This document shows, one piece after another, positions 10,625 through 20,992 of a stretch of DNA of 64,000 bases. The notes under the pieces were generated by a model that searched no databases, was not told the origin of the DNA, and saw only the letters and a list, made by a program, of their open reading frames with translations. The first letter of the stretch is position 1; each line of letters starts with the position of its first letter. The position numbers and the translations under genes are program-made. This DNA comes from Pararge aegeria (lineage: Eukaryota; Arthropoda; Insecta; Lepidoptera; Nymphalidae), in the NCBI RefSeq assembly GCF_905163445.1, contig NC_053182.1, positions 18,249,501-18,313,500 on the forward strand. Direction: 5' to 3'.

Positions 10625-10838
10625 GTCTAGAAGTTATCCGTTGGTGTAGTGGTGAGCATTATAACCTATGGATCGCAAGGTACTGGGTTGGAACCCCTGG
10701 GTCCAAATGAAGGTATTGGGTTTTTCTGTTAATGGCATTCTCAGTCATCATATTAACCCATTACCGGCCCATTACCCCATACACGGCACGGGTCTTCTCC
10801 TCACTCACTCCACCACCTTGGAACCTCAATGTCAATTG
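10625..10838. mobile_element. tRNA-like SINE head joined to a reversed SINE A end
   Basis: A tRNA-like start (ATCCGTTGGTGTAGTGGTGA with a weak GGTTGGAACCC B box) is followed by CATCATATTAACCCATTACC and GGCACGGGTCTTCTCC, the reverse complement of the SINE A 3' end. It is a composite of two fragments or a diverged SINE. Confidence 0.5.
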
Positions 10839-11036
10839 GTTTTCCGAGATCTGTTTCCCGCCCATTGCCACTTCAGCTTCGCGACTCGTTGAACTATGTC
10901 GGTCACTCTATTTCTTCTGCGTATCTCCTCATTTCTGATTTGATCACGTAGAGATACTTCTAACATAGCTCTTGCCATCGCTCGCTGAGTGACTCTGAGC
11001 CTTCTTATGAGGCCCGTAGTTAGTGACCACGTTACA
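10839..11036 (-). pseudogene. RTE-type LINE C-terminal fragment
   Basis: The minus-strand frame reads TTGLIRRLRVTQRAMARAML, then SLRDQIRNEEIRRRNRVTDI, then VAKLKWQWAG. It matches residues about 535-590 of the intact RTE protein at 23433-25412 (LIHKLQVAQRAMERAMLG, SLRDKIRNEVIRQRTKVTDI, VLKWQWAG). It lies downstream of the reverse transcriptase catalytic core and is cut at both ends, directly abutting SINE B. It is a dead fragment and shows that several ages of RTE copies are present. Confidence 0.8.
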
Positions 11037-11316
11037 GGTCCAATAATAATAATAAATAATAAATATACTACGACAATACACACATCGCCACCTAGCCCCA
11101 AAGTAAGCGTAGCTTGTGTTATGGGTACTAAGATGACTGATGAATATTTTAATGAATTATATATACATAAATACTTAGAAAATACATATCAACACCCAGA
11201 CACTGAAAAACACTTAATGCTCATCACACAAACATTTTCCAGTTGTGGGAATCGAACCCACGGCCTTGGACTCAGAAAGCAGGGTCGCTGCCCACTGCGC
11301 CAGTCGGCCGTCATAT
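11037..11316 (-). mobile_element. tRNA-derived SINE, family B
   Basis: Reverse copy running from an AATAATAATAA tail through ACTACGACAATACACACATC, ATCGCCACCTAGCCCCAAAG, GCTTGTGTTATGGGTACT and ATTTTCCAGTTGTGGGAATC to the tRNA-like head GCGCCAGTCGGCCGTC. Head and tail are both present, so this copy is nearly full length. Confidence 0.8.
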
Positions 11317-11594
11317 AAGTATCAATCTTAGGCATACGAGTAAAAAATCAACTTCAAAATTCTTATTTTAACTTCTTAATTATAGTTTTCATTAATGCTA
11401 ATCCACTGCTGACTACAAAAACATAGCTATTCATTCAAATCTATTTTCAATTACGAAATTTTTAATGGCCGTCTTGTAGGTACTAAATTCGTTCCAATCT
11501 TCTCAGTACTCGACCATGGCGATGAGAAAAAAATATCCGCGAACCATAAAGCATGTTATTATATGAAACAATTTCCTGACTGACTGACAGACAA

Positions 11595-11777
11595 TCCTTA
11601 CTAAAATTATATATGCAGAACTGTGTTTGTTTGTCGGTCCGTCCTTCACGGACGAAGGTACCGATCAACTTGCGTTAGTTGAAAGAACGGAGAGTAGGTA
11701 ACATAGGCTACTTTTTATCTTTCCCACGGGATTAGTGAAGATCTGTAGTAAAGGCGGACGGACTGGGCAACAGCTAG
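11595..11777 (+). mobile_element. Lep1-like non-autonomous Helitron (diverged)
   Basis: Starts TCCTTACTAAAATTATATATGC and ends GGGCAACAGCTAG. The internal segments TTTGTCGGTCCGTCCTTCAC and ATAGGCTACTTTTTATC are shared with other Lep1-like copies. TC at the start and CTAG at the end are Helitron-like termini. Confidence 0.6.
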
Positions 11778-12090
11778 GAAAAAGTATTTCAGACGGACTA
11801 AAACTTGTAAAAATATCTTAGTTGAACGAGAAATCGATAATTTCACGTGAACGGAGTCGCGGGTATCAGTTAGTACTACATATACCTTTTAATGATCGTT
11901 ACGTAACGATATTCACGTACCAACATTTTATTTTGATGCGTTCTTTTGTTGCGTCGGGTCGGGTTAGGGCTGGCTGAACATTGTGAATGAAACTCGAGTA
12001 ATATTATTATCGGGGTTTCTTTTTTCTTGAAATTTCTTGCGGACTTATTGAAAATAGTTGGATGAAACGTTCGTAGTTGGGTACGCTCTT
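11778..12090. other. No recognised feature
   Basis: No supported gene or repeat between the Helitron-like element and the hairpin. Confidence 0.45.
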
Positions 12091-12145
12091 TAAGAGTACC
12101 TTGAAGACCATACTCCCTGTGAGTATGGTCTTCAGGGTACTCTTA
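12091..12145. repeat. 25-bp inverted repeat with 5-base loop
   Basis: Arms 12091-12115 and 12121-12145 match at 24 of 25 positions as reverse complements (TAAGAGTACC at the outer edge, CCATACTC at the loop side). The loop is CCTGT. An overlapping smaller palindrome, CTCTTTAAGAG, lies just upstream. A transcript would form a tight stem. Confidence 0.85.
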
Positions 12146-12665
12146 GTTGTTACGTTAGTAGTTACGTTGTCAGGGAGATTCAAACTGGCTTCAATGATTT
12201 TAAGCAGTTCTAGAGCTTTTGGTGACAGAGCTCTTCCGGGGAAGTACCGCCATGCTTATTTACATAGCCAAGCAACATTTTTGCAATGTTGTGTTCCGGT
12301 TTAAAGGCACATGTTTGCCTTTGGAATTACAGGCACATGTAGCTTAAAACTTACGCCTTAGGTCAATTGACACAGGGCTTCACGTTGCAGGACGTGTTCA
12401 GTGGCATGCATAGATAGTATGCAGATGATATAAAATTAAGAAAATCTCTAATACGAGTTATAAAAAACTTAAGGATAGGCATTGTAAGAATTATAAAATG
12501 CCTACCCTTAAGTATTAATAACACGTTCTGAAGATTTTCTTCATTTAATATCATCTGCATACCCTCTATCCAGTGGACGTGTTCCTTGCATGCCCTGCGA
12601 TACAGTGCTCTGTTTATATGCGATGGTTTTCCATCAAGTGGGCCAAAGCTTTGTCTGTCAATTAT
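12146..12665 (+). repeat. Interspersed repeat interrupted by a MITE
   Basis: Segments GTACCGCCATGCTTATTTAC, CAATGTTGTGTTCCGG, CACGTTGCAGGACGTGTTC and CTTGCATGCCCTGCG belong to a repeat also seen at 16806-16885. The hAT-type MITE at 12399-12575 splits it exactly at GACGTGTT. Class unknown. Confidence 0.6.
12399..12575. mobile_element. hAT-type MITE with exact 8-bp target duplication
   Basis: 177 bp from CAGTGGCATGCATAGA to CCCTCTATCCAGTG. It is flanked by GACGTGTT at 12391-12398 and again at 12576-12583. The CAGTG-type end and 8-bp duplication are those of hAT elements. Internally it is palindromic: ACTTAAGGATAGGCATTG on one side, ATGCCTACCCTTAAGTA on the other. It has no coding capacity and would need a transposase supplied elsewhere. 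Related copies are at 33947 and 56952. Confidence 0.85.
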
Positions 12666-12745
12666 TAGTATACAGAAGTTGTTCTAGGCATATATTATAC
12701 GTGCGCTAACATCATTGTACATTGAGCCGTAGCAATGCTGTCTGT

Positions 12746-13090
12746 GGAGAGCTATGCTAGAAGTTTCTCTACGTGATCAAATCAGAGATGAGGAGATCCG
12801 TAGAAGAACTAGAGTTACCGACATAGCTCAGCGAGTCGCGAAGCTGAAGTGGGCAGGGCACATAGCTCGGAGAACCGATGGACGTTACGGTCTTAAGGTG
12901 CTGGAATAGCGACCCCGCACCGGTAAACGCAGCGTAGGTCGGCTTCCAACGAGGTGGACAGATGACATCAGGCGAGTCGCTGGGAGCCGCTGGAGGCAAG
13001 CGGCCCAGGACCGTGTATTGTGGAACTCCCTACAAAAGACCTATGTCCAGCAGTGGAAGTCGATTGGTTGACATGACGATGATGATGATG
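12746..13090 (+). pseudogene. RTE-type LINE 3' end (broken)
   Basis: The translated remnant reads SLRDQIRDEEIRRRTRVTDI, then GKRSVGRLPTRWTDDIRRVA, then YVQQW, and runs into GATGATGATGATG. It corresponds to residues about 555-655 of the RTE at 23433-25412. Reading is broken by a TAG after KVLE, and the WQWAGHV segment has lost bases. The 3' terminus is intact and ends like the younger copy; the 5' side is truncated. Confidence 0.8.
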
Positions 13091-13302
13091 AAGCTGTCTG
13101 TACGGAGGTTTTTTTTATTCCTCTGGAAGTTAGCCATTGTCAGCAATCTCACTTAGTAATACTGATAAGTGACGATGCATTCTAAGGCTAACATGCTACG
13201 GTTACGGTTACTAGACCAGAAATAATAATGCTTGTAAATTATTATCAAATTTATTATTTATAATTAAACTTCACAAACGTTTGAGAACGTTATGTAGTAT
13301 AT

Positions 13303-13440
13303 AGTAGTGTTTTCCTTCACCGTCGAAGCAAGTGATATTTTAATTACTGAAAACGTACGTAACTTTCGGAATTCGGAAAATCTCCTCCGAAAGCGAAGCA
13401 AAAGTCCTAACCAATGGGATATCACCGCTTCTAAAGATCC
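13303..13440 (-). mobile_element. SINE A fragment
   Basis: Reverse copy: TTTTCCTTCACCGTCGAAGC, AAGTGATATTTTAATTACTG and ATATCACCGCTTC (head). The 3' half is missing. Confidence 0.65.
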
Positions 13441-13811
13441 AATTATTTGTGTTAGATCGACAACCCTAATTTTAATACCTATTAGCTCACTATCTTGATG
13501 AACAATGGATCATAAAAAATATCAAGAGCTTAGTTTAACGATTATCTTTTAACTAGCGGTACGCCCATGACTTTGCTTCGATTGGGGCCATAAATTTCAT
13601 TAAAATTATCGTTTTCGATAAAACTTCAAAAGTAATCGACTCCGACAGTGAACACGTTACTTTTAACTTTTATATCGGGAATTTCACACGTTAGCTCGGT
13701 GAAGCCTTAGGTTTTTTAAAGAATATGGATCTTATTATGTTTTTAGTTATTTTATGGTTGGGTTTTAGTGTCCTTTTCATTCTCAAGTTACTTCTTATGC
13801 GGTAATAACTT
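13441..13811. other. No recognised feature
   Basis: No supported gene or repeat. Confidence 0.45.
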
Positions 13812-14005
13812 AGTGGTAAGGGCAATCGAATTCGGTCCCCCGGGCCCTCCCGGATGGACCGAATTCGATTCCCGGCCCGCACTTTTAACTTTTCGTAGTT
13901 TTGTGCGTTTTTTATTGAAGCAATTAAAATATCAATTGCTTTAGCGACGAAGGAAAACATTGTGAGGAAACCTGCATGCCTGAGAAATCTCCCTGTACTT
14001 GAAAA
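13812..14005 (+). mobile_element. SINE A with palindromic tRNA-like head
   Basis: The body segments GATTCCCGGCCCGCAC, TTTGTGCGTTTTTTATTG and AACCTGCATGCCTGAGA identify SINE A. The head is unusual: 13824-13838 and 13856-13870 are perfect 15-bp reverse complements carrying GAATTCGGTCC, around a CCCGGGCCCTCCCGG centre. The copy ends early, near CTGTACTTG. Confidence 0.65.
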
Positions 14006-14664
14006 GAGAACAGTAATTTTTTACTATAAAATCCTATAAACCGAAATTACGCCCACCATGCGTTTCCAAGTAATCAGCTGGTCTGACCCAACGCATAACT
14101 AATTTGACTTGAAAAAAACAAAATTGTGTGCCATACACACACACACGCACACATGCGCACTTAAAGTGATCTCCGGTACCCTGGTTTACCAGAAAATTCC
14201 AATACCTATAATGTTTCGGGTCATTACAACCGCATTAACACTCGTGCCTCTATTCTATTATATTTATCTATTTTCCTCTATGAAATACAAATACTCATAA
14301 AGAAAAAGACCAAAGAATTCCTAATTTCCCCCGTGGCTAGGATTTTTTCCCGCGGCAGCCTACGTCCGTCTGAAGAAAACAAACTCCGCAGAGAGACTTT
14401 ATTGTTATACATGTTGTCAGTTAATAATAGAAAATAGAAATACAGATTTAATAATTTCTAGATCTATTTGCACAGAACGATTTCACGGTTCACCGCTTTA
14501 ATACTGGGTTCGCCAGTAACGTTCTCAGATAGAGCTTATAGATTTTCGGCCTAATCTCACATGCTGTAGGGATTCTATTTCGGATTTCATCTATAATGGT
14601 TTTACCTGATTCTGTGAGAAGATATATGTGGTGTGATAATTCGTATGCACATATAGTTTTAATT
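14006..14664. other. No gene; short CA-rich microsatellite
   Basis: A CA-rich run lies at about 14134-14160. The remainder has no repeat copy or convincing frame. Confidence 0.5.
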
Positions 14665-14905
14665 CAAAGAAAAATCTAAATTCATTTATTTTAAGTAGGC
14701 CTAGTTTAAAAGAACTTATAAAATATAAACAGACTGACTGTTTGTAGTGGCATTACCACCGGTTCGGAAGGCAGATTCTAGTGAGAAGAGCCGGTAAGAA
14801 ACTCAGCAGATTGATTTACAGTTTTCAATCATTAGAATTTTACTATCTTCTGAGAGATGAGAGCGGAGCGGTCTGCTTTAAAGCAACCTTGTCTTTAAAA
14901 CGAAA
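14665..14905 (-). repeat. Family F repeat
   Basis: Reverse copy with ATTCATTTATTTTAAGTAGG, GGTTCGGAAGGCAGATTC, AGTGAGAAGAGCCGGTAAG and AACTCAGCAGATTG. The copies at 9773 and 46100 share the same boundary at the AATAAATGAAT end. Confidence 0.7.
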
Positions 14906-15599
14906 AGTATATGGATAATAGTATATTTAATCTCCTGACACAATTAGCTCAACCTTCTATAAATTTAGATTTCGCAGAATCAGGCATTTCTTTGGTAGTA
15001 AACAAAAAATAAAAAAATGAATAAAATTCCCAATTGTAGGAGCATAGAGCCCATCACAGCGCCAGGGAGGTCGACAAACTAAACTACATTTTATTTGCTT
15101 AAAACTAAATATCACATATTAGGTACTAAGAATACTTAGTAAGTAATGTACCTACCACTAGTGTGGATACAATGCGGCGAAGTTTTTATAGACATTAATT
15201 ATTTAAAGTCGAAATCGAAACCTGTATAATATCCTCTCAAAGGACTGTTAATGAAGCAAGCAATTATATCCCGAACTCTGTGCATGTAATGATCAAATTT
15301 GCGTACATCGCAGCCGAATGTACTGTGTGTTTTTTTGTCGAATTTCTGATGTATTTCGCATTATAAGATCGTATCGGGAATAATTTGATTCCATGAAGAA
15401 CGATACTGGTCTCCGACGGGTACATGAAGCTTTTTTAGTAATTAAACGAGACCTAAATCGTTATCATACAGGTATCGGTATCACAAAAGCATTGTTTCTC
15501 ATTCAGAATAAGCACCTTTATAAAACATTTTGTAGGAGCAGCGTTAGGTCCTTAACTAATGATCGAAAGTGAAATAAAGATTAAGTTACCAAGGTAGGC
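14906..15599. other. No recognised feature
   Basis: No supported gene or repeat. Confidence 0.45.
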
Positions 15600-15800
15600 T
15601 ACAAGTTAGCCCTTGACTGCAATCTCGACTGGTAGTAAGTGAAGTTGCAGCTTAAGATATTAGCGGGCTAACCTATATATAAGGCAGTTATGGTAATCTT
15701 ATATAATACCCTAAACGGTTCGTAGTCGGAACGCTTATTCAATTGGCGTCACTGCTTTGCGGGTGGGATGGTAACTAGCCAATGCCGAAGCCGCGCACCA
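15600..15800 (-). mobile_element. SINE C (diverged)
   Basis: Reverse copy: TTAGCCCTTGACTGCAATCTC, GCGGGCTAACC, ACCCTAAACGGTTC and GGTGGGATGGTAACTAGCC. The tRNA-like head is not recognisable. Confidence 0.6.
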
Positions 15801-16269
15801 CATAATGATATTAAATAAAATATAACCTTACATTTTTTTAATCGCTCCATTACATTGCATCATTTCATAATATCATTATAATTTAATGATGGTAATTCAA
15901 GTTACACTATCGCCTTTTTATCGTAATCATTATTAGCATTAAAATGGCGGTAGATGATAGACCTTGCCGTGTTTGACAACTTAATGATTTAATGACAGCC
16001 TAAAAAATGTAACCGCTTCAAGGAGATTGACAAGAATGTTTGTAAAAAAAAAATTGTACGTGTAATATAATAATATGACGAGCATCGACAATTTATCTAA
16101 AAGTCTAGCTTCGAAGTTAAAATCATCAGCTATTTTTAATAAACTGCCACGCTTTCCTCTCGTTAAAATCTGAGAATTAAGAGTCCACGCACACCGCTAA
16201 AAACGGTTTAGTGAGCTTGAACTGGTGGCTATGTGTCTAACGAGGCTCTAACTTAATAGCTTTATATTA
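15801..16269. other. No recognised feature
   Basis: No supported gene or repeat. Confidence 0.45.
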
Positions 16270-16495
16270 ATCTACTGTGAGATGGTGATAACAAAAAAAA
16301 ATACCCGGCAAAGTTTGGCGTGGTCTGTTCTTAGACCAGGACGCGTTTGGAAACCTCGTAACTTTAGGTTTAAGCTGGCGAACGAAGTTATCACCGTCCC
16401 CTTAAAATTATGTAAACATATATGTATGAACGCTATACAAGTGCCTGTGATAGGCCTATATCGATAAAGACATATTGAATTTGAATTTGGAAAAC
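16270..16495 (+). mobile_element. CR1/Jockey-type LINE 3' end, TTGAATTTGA-tail subtype
   Basis: Begins near TACTGTGAGATGGTGATAAC and runs through CCCGGCAAAGTTTGGCG, TTAGACCAGGACGCG and GATAGGCCTATATCGATAAA to TTGAATTTGAATTTG. Only the 3' untranslated part is left. Confidence 0.75.
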
Positions 16496-16539
16496 TAAGG
16501 GATTAATATAATTTGAAGGCCGAGCTACTACTGAAACCT

Positions 16540-16805
16540 TATATTAAATATAAATATCCTACGACAACGCACACATCGCCATCTAGCCTCAAAGTAAGCG
16601 TAGCTTGTGTTATGGGTACTGAGATGACTGATGAATATTTTTATTAATAATATACATAAATTCTTATAATACACATATAAACTGAAACCCAGACACTGAA
16701 AAAAATTCATGCTCATCACACAAACATTTTCCAGTTGTGGGAATCGAACCCATGGCCTTGGACACAGAAAGCAGGGTCCCTGCAAACTGCGCCAATCGAC
16801 CGTCA
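16540..16805 (-). mobile_element. SINE B
   Basis: Reverse copy: TACGACAACGCACACATCG, AAGCGTAGCTTGTGTTATGG, TTCCAGTTGTGGGAATCG and the head GCGCCAATCGACCGTC. It joins the CACGTTGCAGGACGTGTTC repeat directly. Confidence 0.8.
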
Positions 16806-16885
16806 AAACACGTTGCAGGACGTGTTCTTTGCATGCCCTGCGTATTGTCGCTCTGTTTATTAGGTGATGATTTTCCACCTAGCAT
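16806..16885 (+). repeat. Fragment of the repeat seen at 12146-12665
   Basis: CACGTTGCAGGACGTGTTC, TTTGCATGCCCTGCG, GCTCTGTTTATTAGG and GATTTTCCACC match the copy that hosts the MITE at 12399. This copy is not interrupted, so it shows the pre-insertion arrangement at that site. Confidence 0.65.
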
Positions 16886-17196
16886 CACATGGGCTGTGAT
16901 AGCGCAGTTTGTAGGAGCTCGACTTCACTTTCGGGGGCTGAGTTCGAATCCCAGCCCGCACCTCGACTTTTCAAAGTCATGTGTTTTTTAAGTAACTAAA
17001 AATATCACTTGCTTCGACGGTGAAGAAAAACATCGTGAGGAAACCTGCATGCCTGACAGTTCTACATAATGTTCATATAAAAGTATGTGGAGTCCACCAA
17101 TCCACACTTGGCTGGCGTGGTGGACTACGGTCTTAACCCTTTATCATCGTGGGAGACTCGTGCCCTGTAGTAGGCCCGTAATTGGTCGATGTGATG
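16886..17196 (+). mobile_element. SINE A, near full length
   Basis: Head GGGCTGTGATAGCGCAGTTT, B-box-like GAGTTCGAATCCCAG, body ACATCGTGAGGAAACCTGC and GTGGAGTCCACCAATCC, and 3' end GATGTGATGATCA. It is among the better-preserved copies. Confidence 0.8.
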
Positions 17197-17672
17197 ATCA
17201 GACGGGCCATATTCTTGTTCCATCAAATATATGTATAAAAGAATGAGCAGCGTTCTCTGTGCTACTACTGCGATATAAGAGGCCTCTAGTCCAGGCGAGG
17301 ACTGATATAGGCTGATAAATAATCAAAATTATGCTAAAGTAAAACAAATAAAGATTTCTTTGAGCACCTAACAAAGACACCATTGAAAATATTACGTAAC
17401 AATTCACGCGGACGGGTGTGAATATTAACAGTAACAGATCAATATGGTAACTGGGTCATTGCCATGGTACCCCACGATACCACATTGCGAATGCTGAGCC
17501 TATAATGCTTTTTAAGTTTTGTTTTACTTTGAACGATTTAACTTAACGTTAAGTTATACGCTGTGTCAAAAGTAATAGTAATATAAATTAAATTTTATCA
17601 TCAAACCGACAAGTTAACCATATTGACGGATTTGTAAAAAAAATATATAATTCGCAATTTTATAGCGGTGGC

Positions 17673-17677
<5 letters not shown>
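17197..17677. other. No recognised feature
   Basis: No supported gene or repeat. Confidence 0.45.
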
Positions 17678-17759
<82 letters not shown>

Positions 17760-17813
17760 GCACACATACACACACACACACACACGCTAACTCACAAACA
17801 CAATCACACACAC
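17678..17813. repeat. CA microsatellite
   Basis: About 38 uninterrupted CA units are followed by CGCACGCACACATACA variants and further CA runs to about 17813. Minus-strand frames through it encode Cys-Val repeats and are artefacts. Confidence 0.97.
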
Positions 17814-19194
17814 ATTAGATGTCAACTAATTTTTAATCAAAACTTGGTATCGATGCCAAGTATTTATTTATCAATATTTAAACAGCAGTATCAGCCGCAA
17901 AACAAAGGGTAAAAATCCTATTAAATTTTAGGAAAGCCGTTATTCATTTTATACTAATATATAAAGCTGAAGAGATTGTTTGTTTGTTTATTTTCAATGC
18001 GATGATCTTAGGAACTACTGGTGGTGTTGGATAGCCCATTTTCCGTGGAAGGCATCATCACGCTGAGTCCAATATGAGCATAGCACCGATGAAGAATGTT
18101 CGAAGATCGCGGTTTTTGCAAACCATCGCCTATAAAAAGGGGCAACACGTCCTGCAACGTACCGCACAGTATCATTTGTAAAGAGTAAAGTATAATAAAA
18201 ATATTTGGTAAGTTGAATAGGAACTATGAACGCTTTTGTAAAAACTCTGATGAATTTTATACAATAACTGTCATTTTATATTTTTACTCTCTATCTCGAT
18301 GGAATAAGAATAATATTTACTATCTGAAAGCAACGTGCTCGAGCATACAAGCGGAGTTTAACGTGAAAAATCAGTGAAAACGCAGTGCAAACGTGAAACC
18401 AATCATCGATGAAATAAAATAAGAGAACATTTCGCAACATTTTAATAAAGCGTCCTATTTAAATGTCCCAACTGCCGATGAGTCAAGTATCGGAACACGA
18501 GTGCATGCTCGAAAATGTGTCCAGACTCCGGGCGCACTCAAATTACGGGAAATTCTCTCTGGAGTGTTTTTATACCCTTAATCACGAGGACGCTTTTCAC
18601 TCCACTTTGTTTATTCCACCGATCTCACAGTAAATCGTCGGTGGTTTATTCCGTTTACTGCTCGTTCTTCTAAAGTGTAAGATAAAATTGAAGAGGCTCC
18701 TTGACCTTAGTAAACGTCGGGGCAGCGTTTTCAAACAACGCAATGAAGTCAACTCGTACTTGTTGATTTCAGACCAAAGATGTTGTTGAACCAAAGATTG
18801 CTTTTTTACTCTTTGATTATATTCTTGATTATGATTGTAAAAGAAGCACCAACAGTATCCTGAAAATTATTGCTGGCAGGTTGAACTGCAGGTATGCGAG
18901 TCGCAGCTGTGCTCTTTAAATGGATTCGAGTGGCAGTGATTCGCATATTCAAATATTATGCATTTTTTTTTACCAACATAAAAGTATGAGCCTTGATACC
19001 TGCAATAAAAATAAAAATTATTTTTATTATTATTATTTATTACCTACTTTTTGACTTCAGTACGATGTGAAGAAGGTGTTTATATAAGAACGTTTTTGAT
19101 ACAACATTTTTACAGTAATCTTAAGGCGGTGTATGTCATATACGACGTTCTCTGCTCACATTATACAATAAAGACTCCGAAATACCTTAAAAAC
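17814..19194. other. No gene; possible old Helitron-like fragment
   Basis: A patch at about 17953-18060 (ATACTAATATATAAAGCTG) resembles the start of Lep1-like elements, and ACACGTCCTGCAACGT near 18145 is the reverse of the repeat at 12383. The remainder is unassigned. Confidence 0.4.
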
Positions 19195-19290
19195 ATTACC
19201 AACCCTTTACCGGCCCACTCCAGGGATTAGGTCTTCTTAAAGTATGAAAAGAGTTTAGGCCGTAGTCCACCACGCTGGCTAACTGTAGAT
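19195..19290 (-). mobile_element. SINE A 3' fragment
   Basis: Reverse copy: ACCCTTTACCGGCCCACTCC, GAGTTTAGGCCGTAGTCC and ACCACGCTGGCTAA. It is joined directly to the LINE tail at 19293. Confidence 0.7.
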
Positions 19291-19292
19291 TA

Positions 19293-19610
19293 AAGTCAAA
19301 GTCAAAAATATCTTTATTCAAGTAGGCCCATAGGTGGCACTTTTGATGCTTACATTACACGAGAATTACACTGTAGTGAGATGATGGCGATAACCATATT
19401 CGTAAACTTAAGACTAAAGCTACGAGGGTTCCAAACGCGTCCTAGTCTAGGAAGAAGTCCACAAAAACTTAGCTTAGGTGTTTTTTTTGTTATCACCATC
19501 TCACATTGTCATATAAAATTATTAGAAGAGCAACCTGGTTAGAACAATAATTCACACCCCTAGTTTTTTATCACGCTCTTGAGGACATTATGGAGGACCC
19601 CCTATAAAAC
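19293..19610 (-). mobile_element. CR1/Jockey-type LINE 3' end, TTGACTTTGA-tail subtype
   Basis: Reverse copy starting AAAGTCAAAGTCAAAAATATC, with ATAGGTGGCACTTTTGATGC, AAGCTACGAGGGTTCC and AACGCGTCCTAGTCTAGG, and extending into the last codons of the ORF (reverse of a KDYVND-like end). Its tail is TTGACTTTGACTTT, unlike the TTGAATTTGA copies. Confidence 0.75.
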
Positions 19611-19617
19611 CTACATG

Positions 19618-19770
19618 GTTTTCTCACGATGTTTTCTTTTGCCGTTAAAGCAAGGGATATTTTTATTTTAAATAAAAAAAAACACATGACAACGAAAAGG
19701 TAGAGGTGCGTGCGTGGAGATCGAATTCAGTCCCCTCGAAAGCCCAGCCGAAATGATAGCCACTTGGCTA
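19618..19770 (-). mobile_element. SINE A 5' half
   Basis: Reverse copy: TTTTCTCACGATGTTTTC, GCCGTTAAAGCAAGGGATAT, GTAGAGGTGCGTGCG and the head GGCTATCACGAC. Confidence 0.7.
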
Positions 19771-20619
19771 TCACGACTTTAAGGTAGAAACATTACTTTA
19801 TATAAGCGTAGAGTTACTGGGGAAAAAAGCAATACTATTACCAGATTAAATATTTTTATTCCTGCATACATAGAAGAATCAGCGTTTATATTTTTAGACC
19901 AACGCAGACAAATAAAGCACGAAATAGTAACATTTTTTTGCCCTCTCGCGGCATAGTGTGCAGATTGTATTGATTTTTTGCAGTCTACCGTCCAAACACA
20001 AAAGGTTAAAATCAAATTCGTATGACGTTTTTCATCTGGTCCGGTGGCATAAACTGACGACGCGACGATTCTTAAAATATTACTTTTGGATACTATCAAC
20101 AGCAAAACTATTCTTTCATATGTTATTATTCTATCGTTTTACTAGTTATTTAGTGTTTTCAGCTTCGACTATTCTGTAAGTGAATATATGTACACGCACT
20201 TACAATAGAGGTCGTAATATGGACTCAATAAATTTATCAAGTTTCTCTCATCTATCTACGAGTATGCAAAAAAATCTCTCCACTTCGTTCATAGACTAAG
20301 GATTTTTCAAACTAAACTTGTTAATCTAAATTGAACTGAGGGTAACGAATTCGATGCCGCGTTAAGACAAAAAGGTTTCTAACCACTTAACCTTAGCGGC
20401 TTGCTTGCGGTATTGTAAACATGAGCATTAGAGTTTGCAGTAAAATGTAAACAGTCGCGAGGCGATGTTTATACATGACGTCCTCAGATGACATCAGTGA
20501 CAGTGGCGTGGTTTATATAATTGATTGGTTATTGGTTGCCTTCGTGATTATGGAATGCATAATACTGGCCCGCTTAGAAGAAAACACATGTTGCATTTTG
20601 ATTCCACTACATGTTTTGA
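19771..20619. other. No recognised feature
   Basis: No supported gene or repeat. Confidence 0.45.
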
Positions 20620-20847
20620 TGGCCGATTGGTGCAGTAGGCAGCTACCTCACTTTCTGAGGCTGTGGGTTCGATTCCAACAAGTGGGAATTGTTTGTGTGA
20701 TGAACCGTAATGATTTTCAGTGTCTGGGTGTTTATCTGTAAATTACAAGTATTAATGCATATTACTCATAACAATATTGATCAGTTATCTTTGTACCTAG
20801 AACACAAGCTTTTACACGCTTACTTTAGGGCTAGATGGCGATGTGTC
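20620..20847 (+). mobile_element. SINE B, fused to a reversed SINE A
   Basis: Head TGGCCGATTGGTGCAGTAGG with B box GGTTCGATTCC, body TTTTCAGTGTCTGGGTG and GGGCTAGATGGCGATGTGT. It then switches without a tail into reversed SINE A (CACGATGTTTTCCTTTACC). Confidence 0.75.
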
Positions 20848-20992
20848 ACGATGTTTTCCTTTACCCTTCAAGCATATTTTAATTACTTAAAACGCACATA
20901 ACTTAGAAATGTTAGAGTTGCGTGTTGGGATTCGAACTCGGCCCCCCTAAAGTGAAGTCGAGCTCCTACCTTCTGGGCTATCACCGCTTCCT
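20848..20992 (-). mobile_element. SINE A 5' half (reverse)
   Basis: CACGATGTTTTCCTTTACC, ACGCACATAACTTAGAAATG, GATTCGAACTCGGCCCC and GGGCTATCACCGCTTC. The break inside the body coincides with the junction to SINE B. Confidence 0.8.

Noticed and set aside
12077..12304. Plus-strand 75-codon frame
   Set aside because: It overlaps the 25-bp hairpin and runs into an interspersed repeat; its hydrophobic stretch comes from repeated GTTACGTT sequence.
17601..17811. Minus-strand frames with long Cys-Val runs
   Set aside because: They are translations of the CA microsatellite, not proteins.
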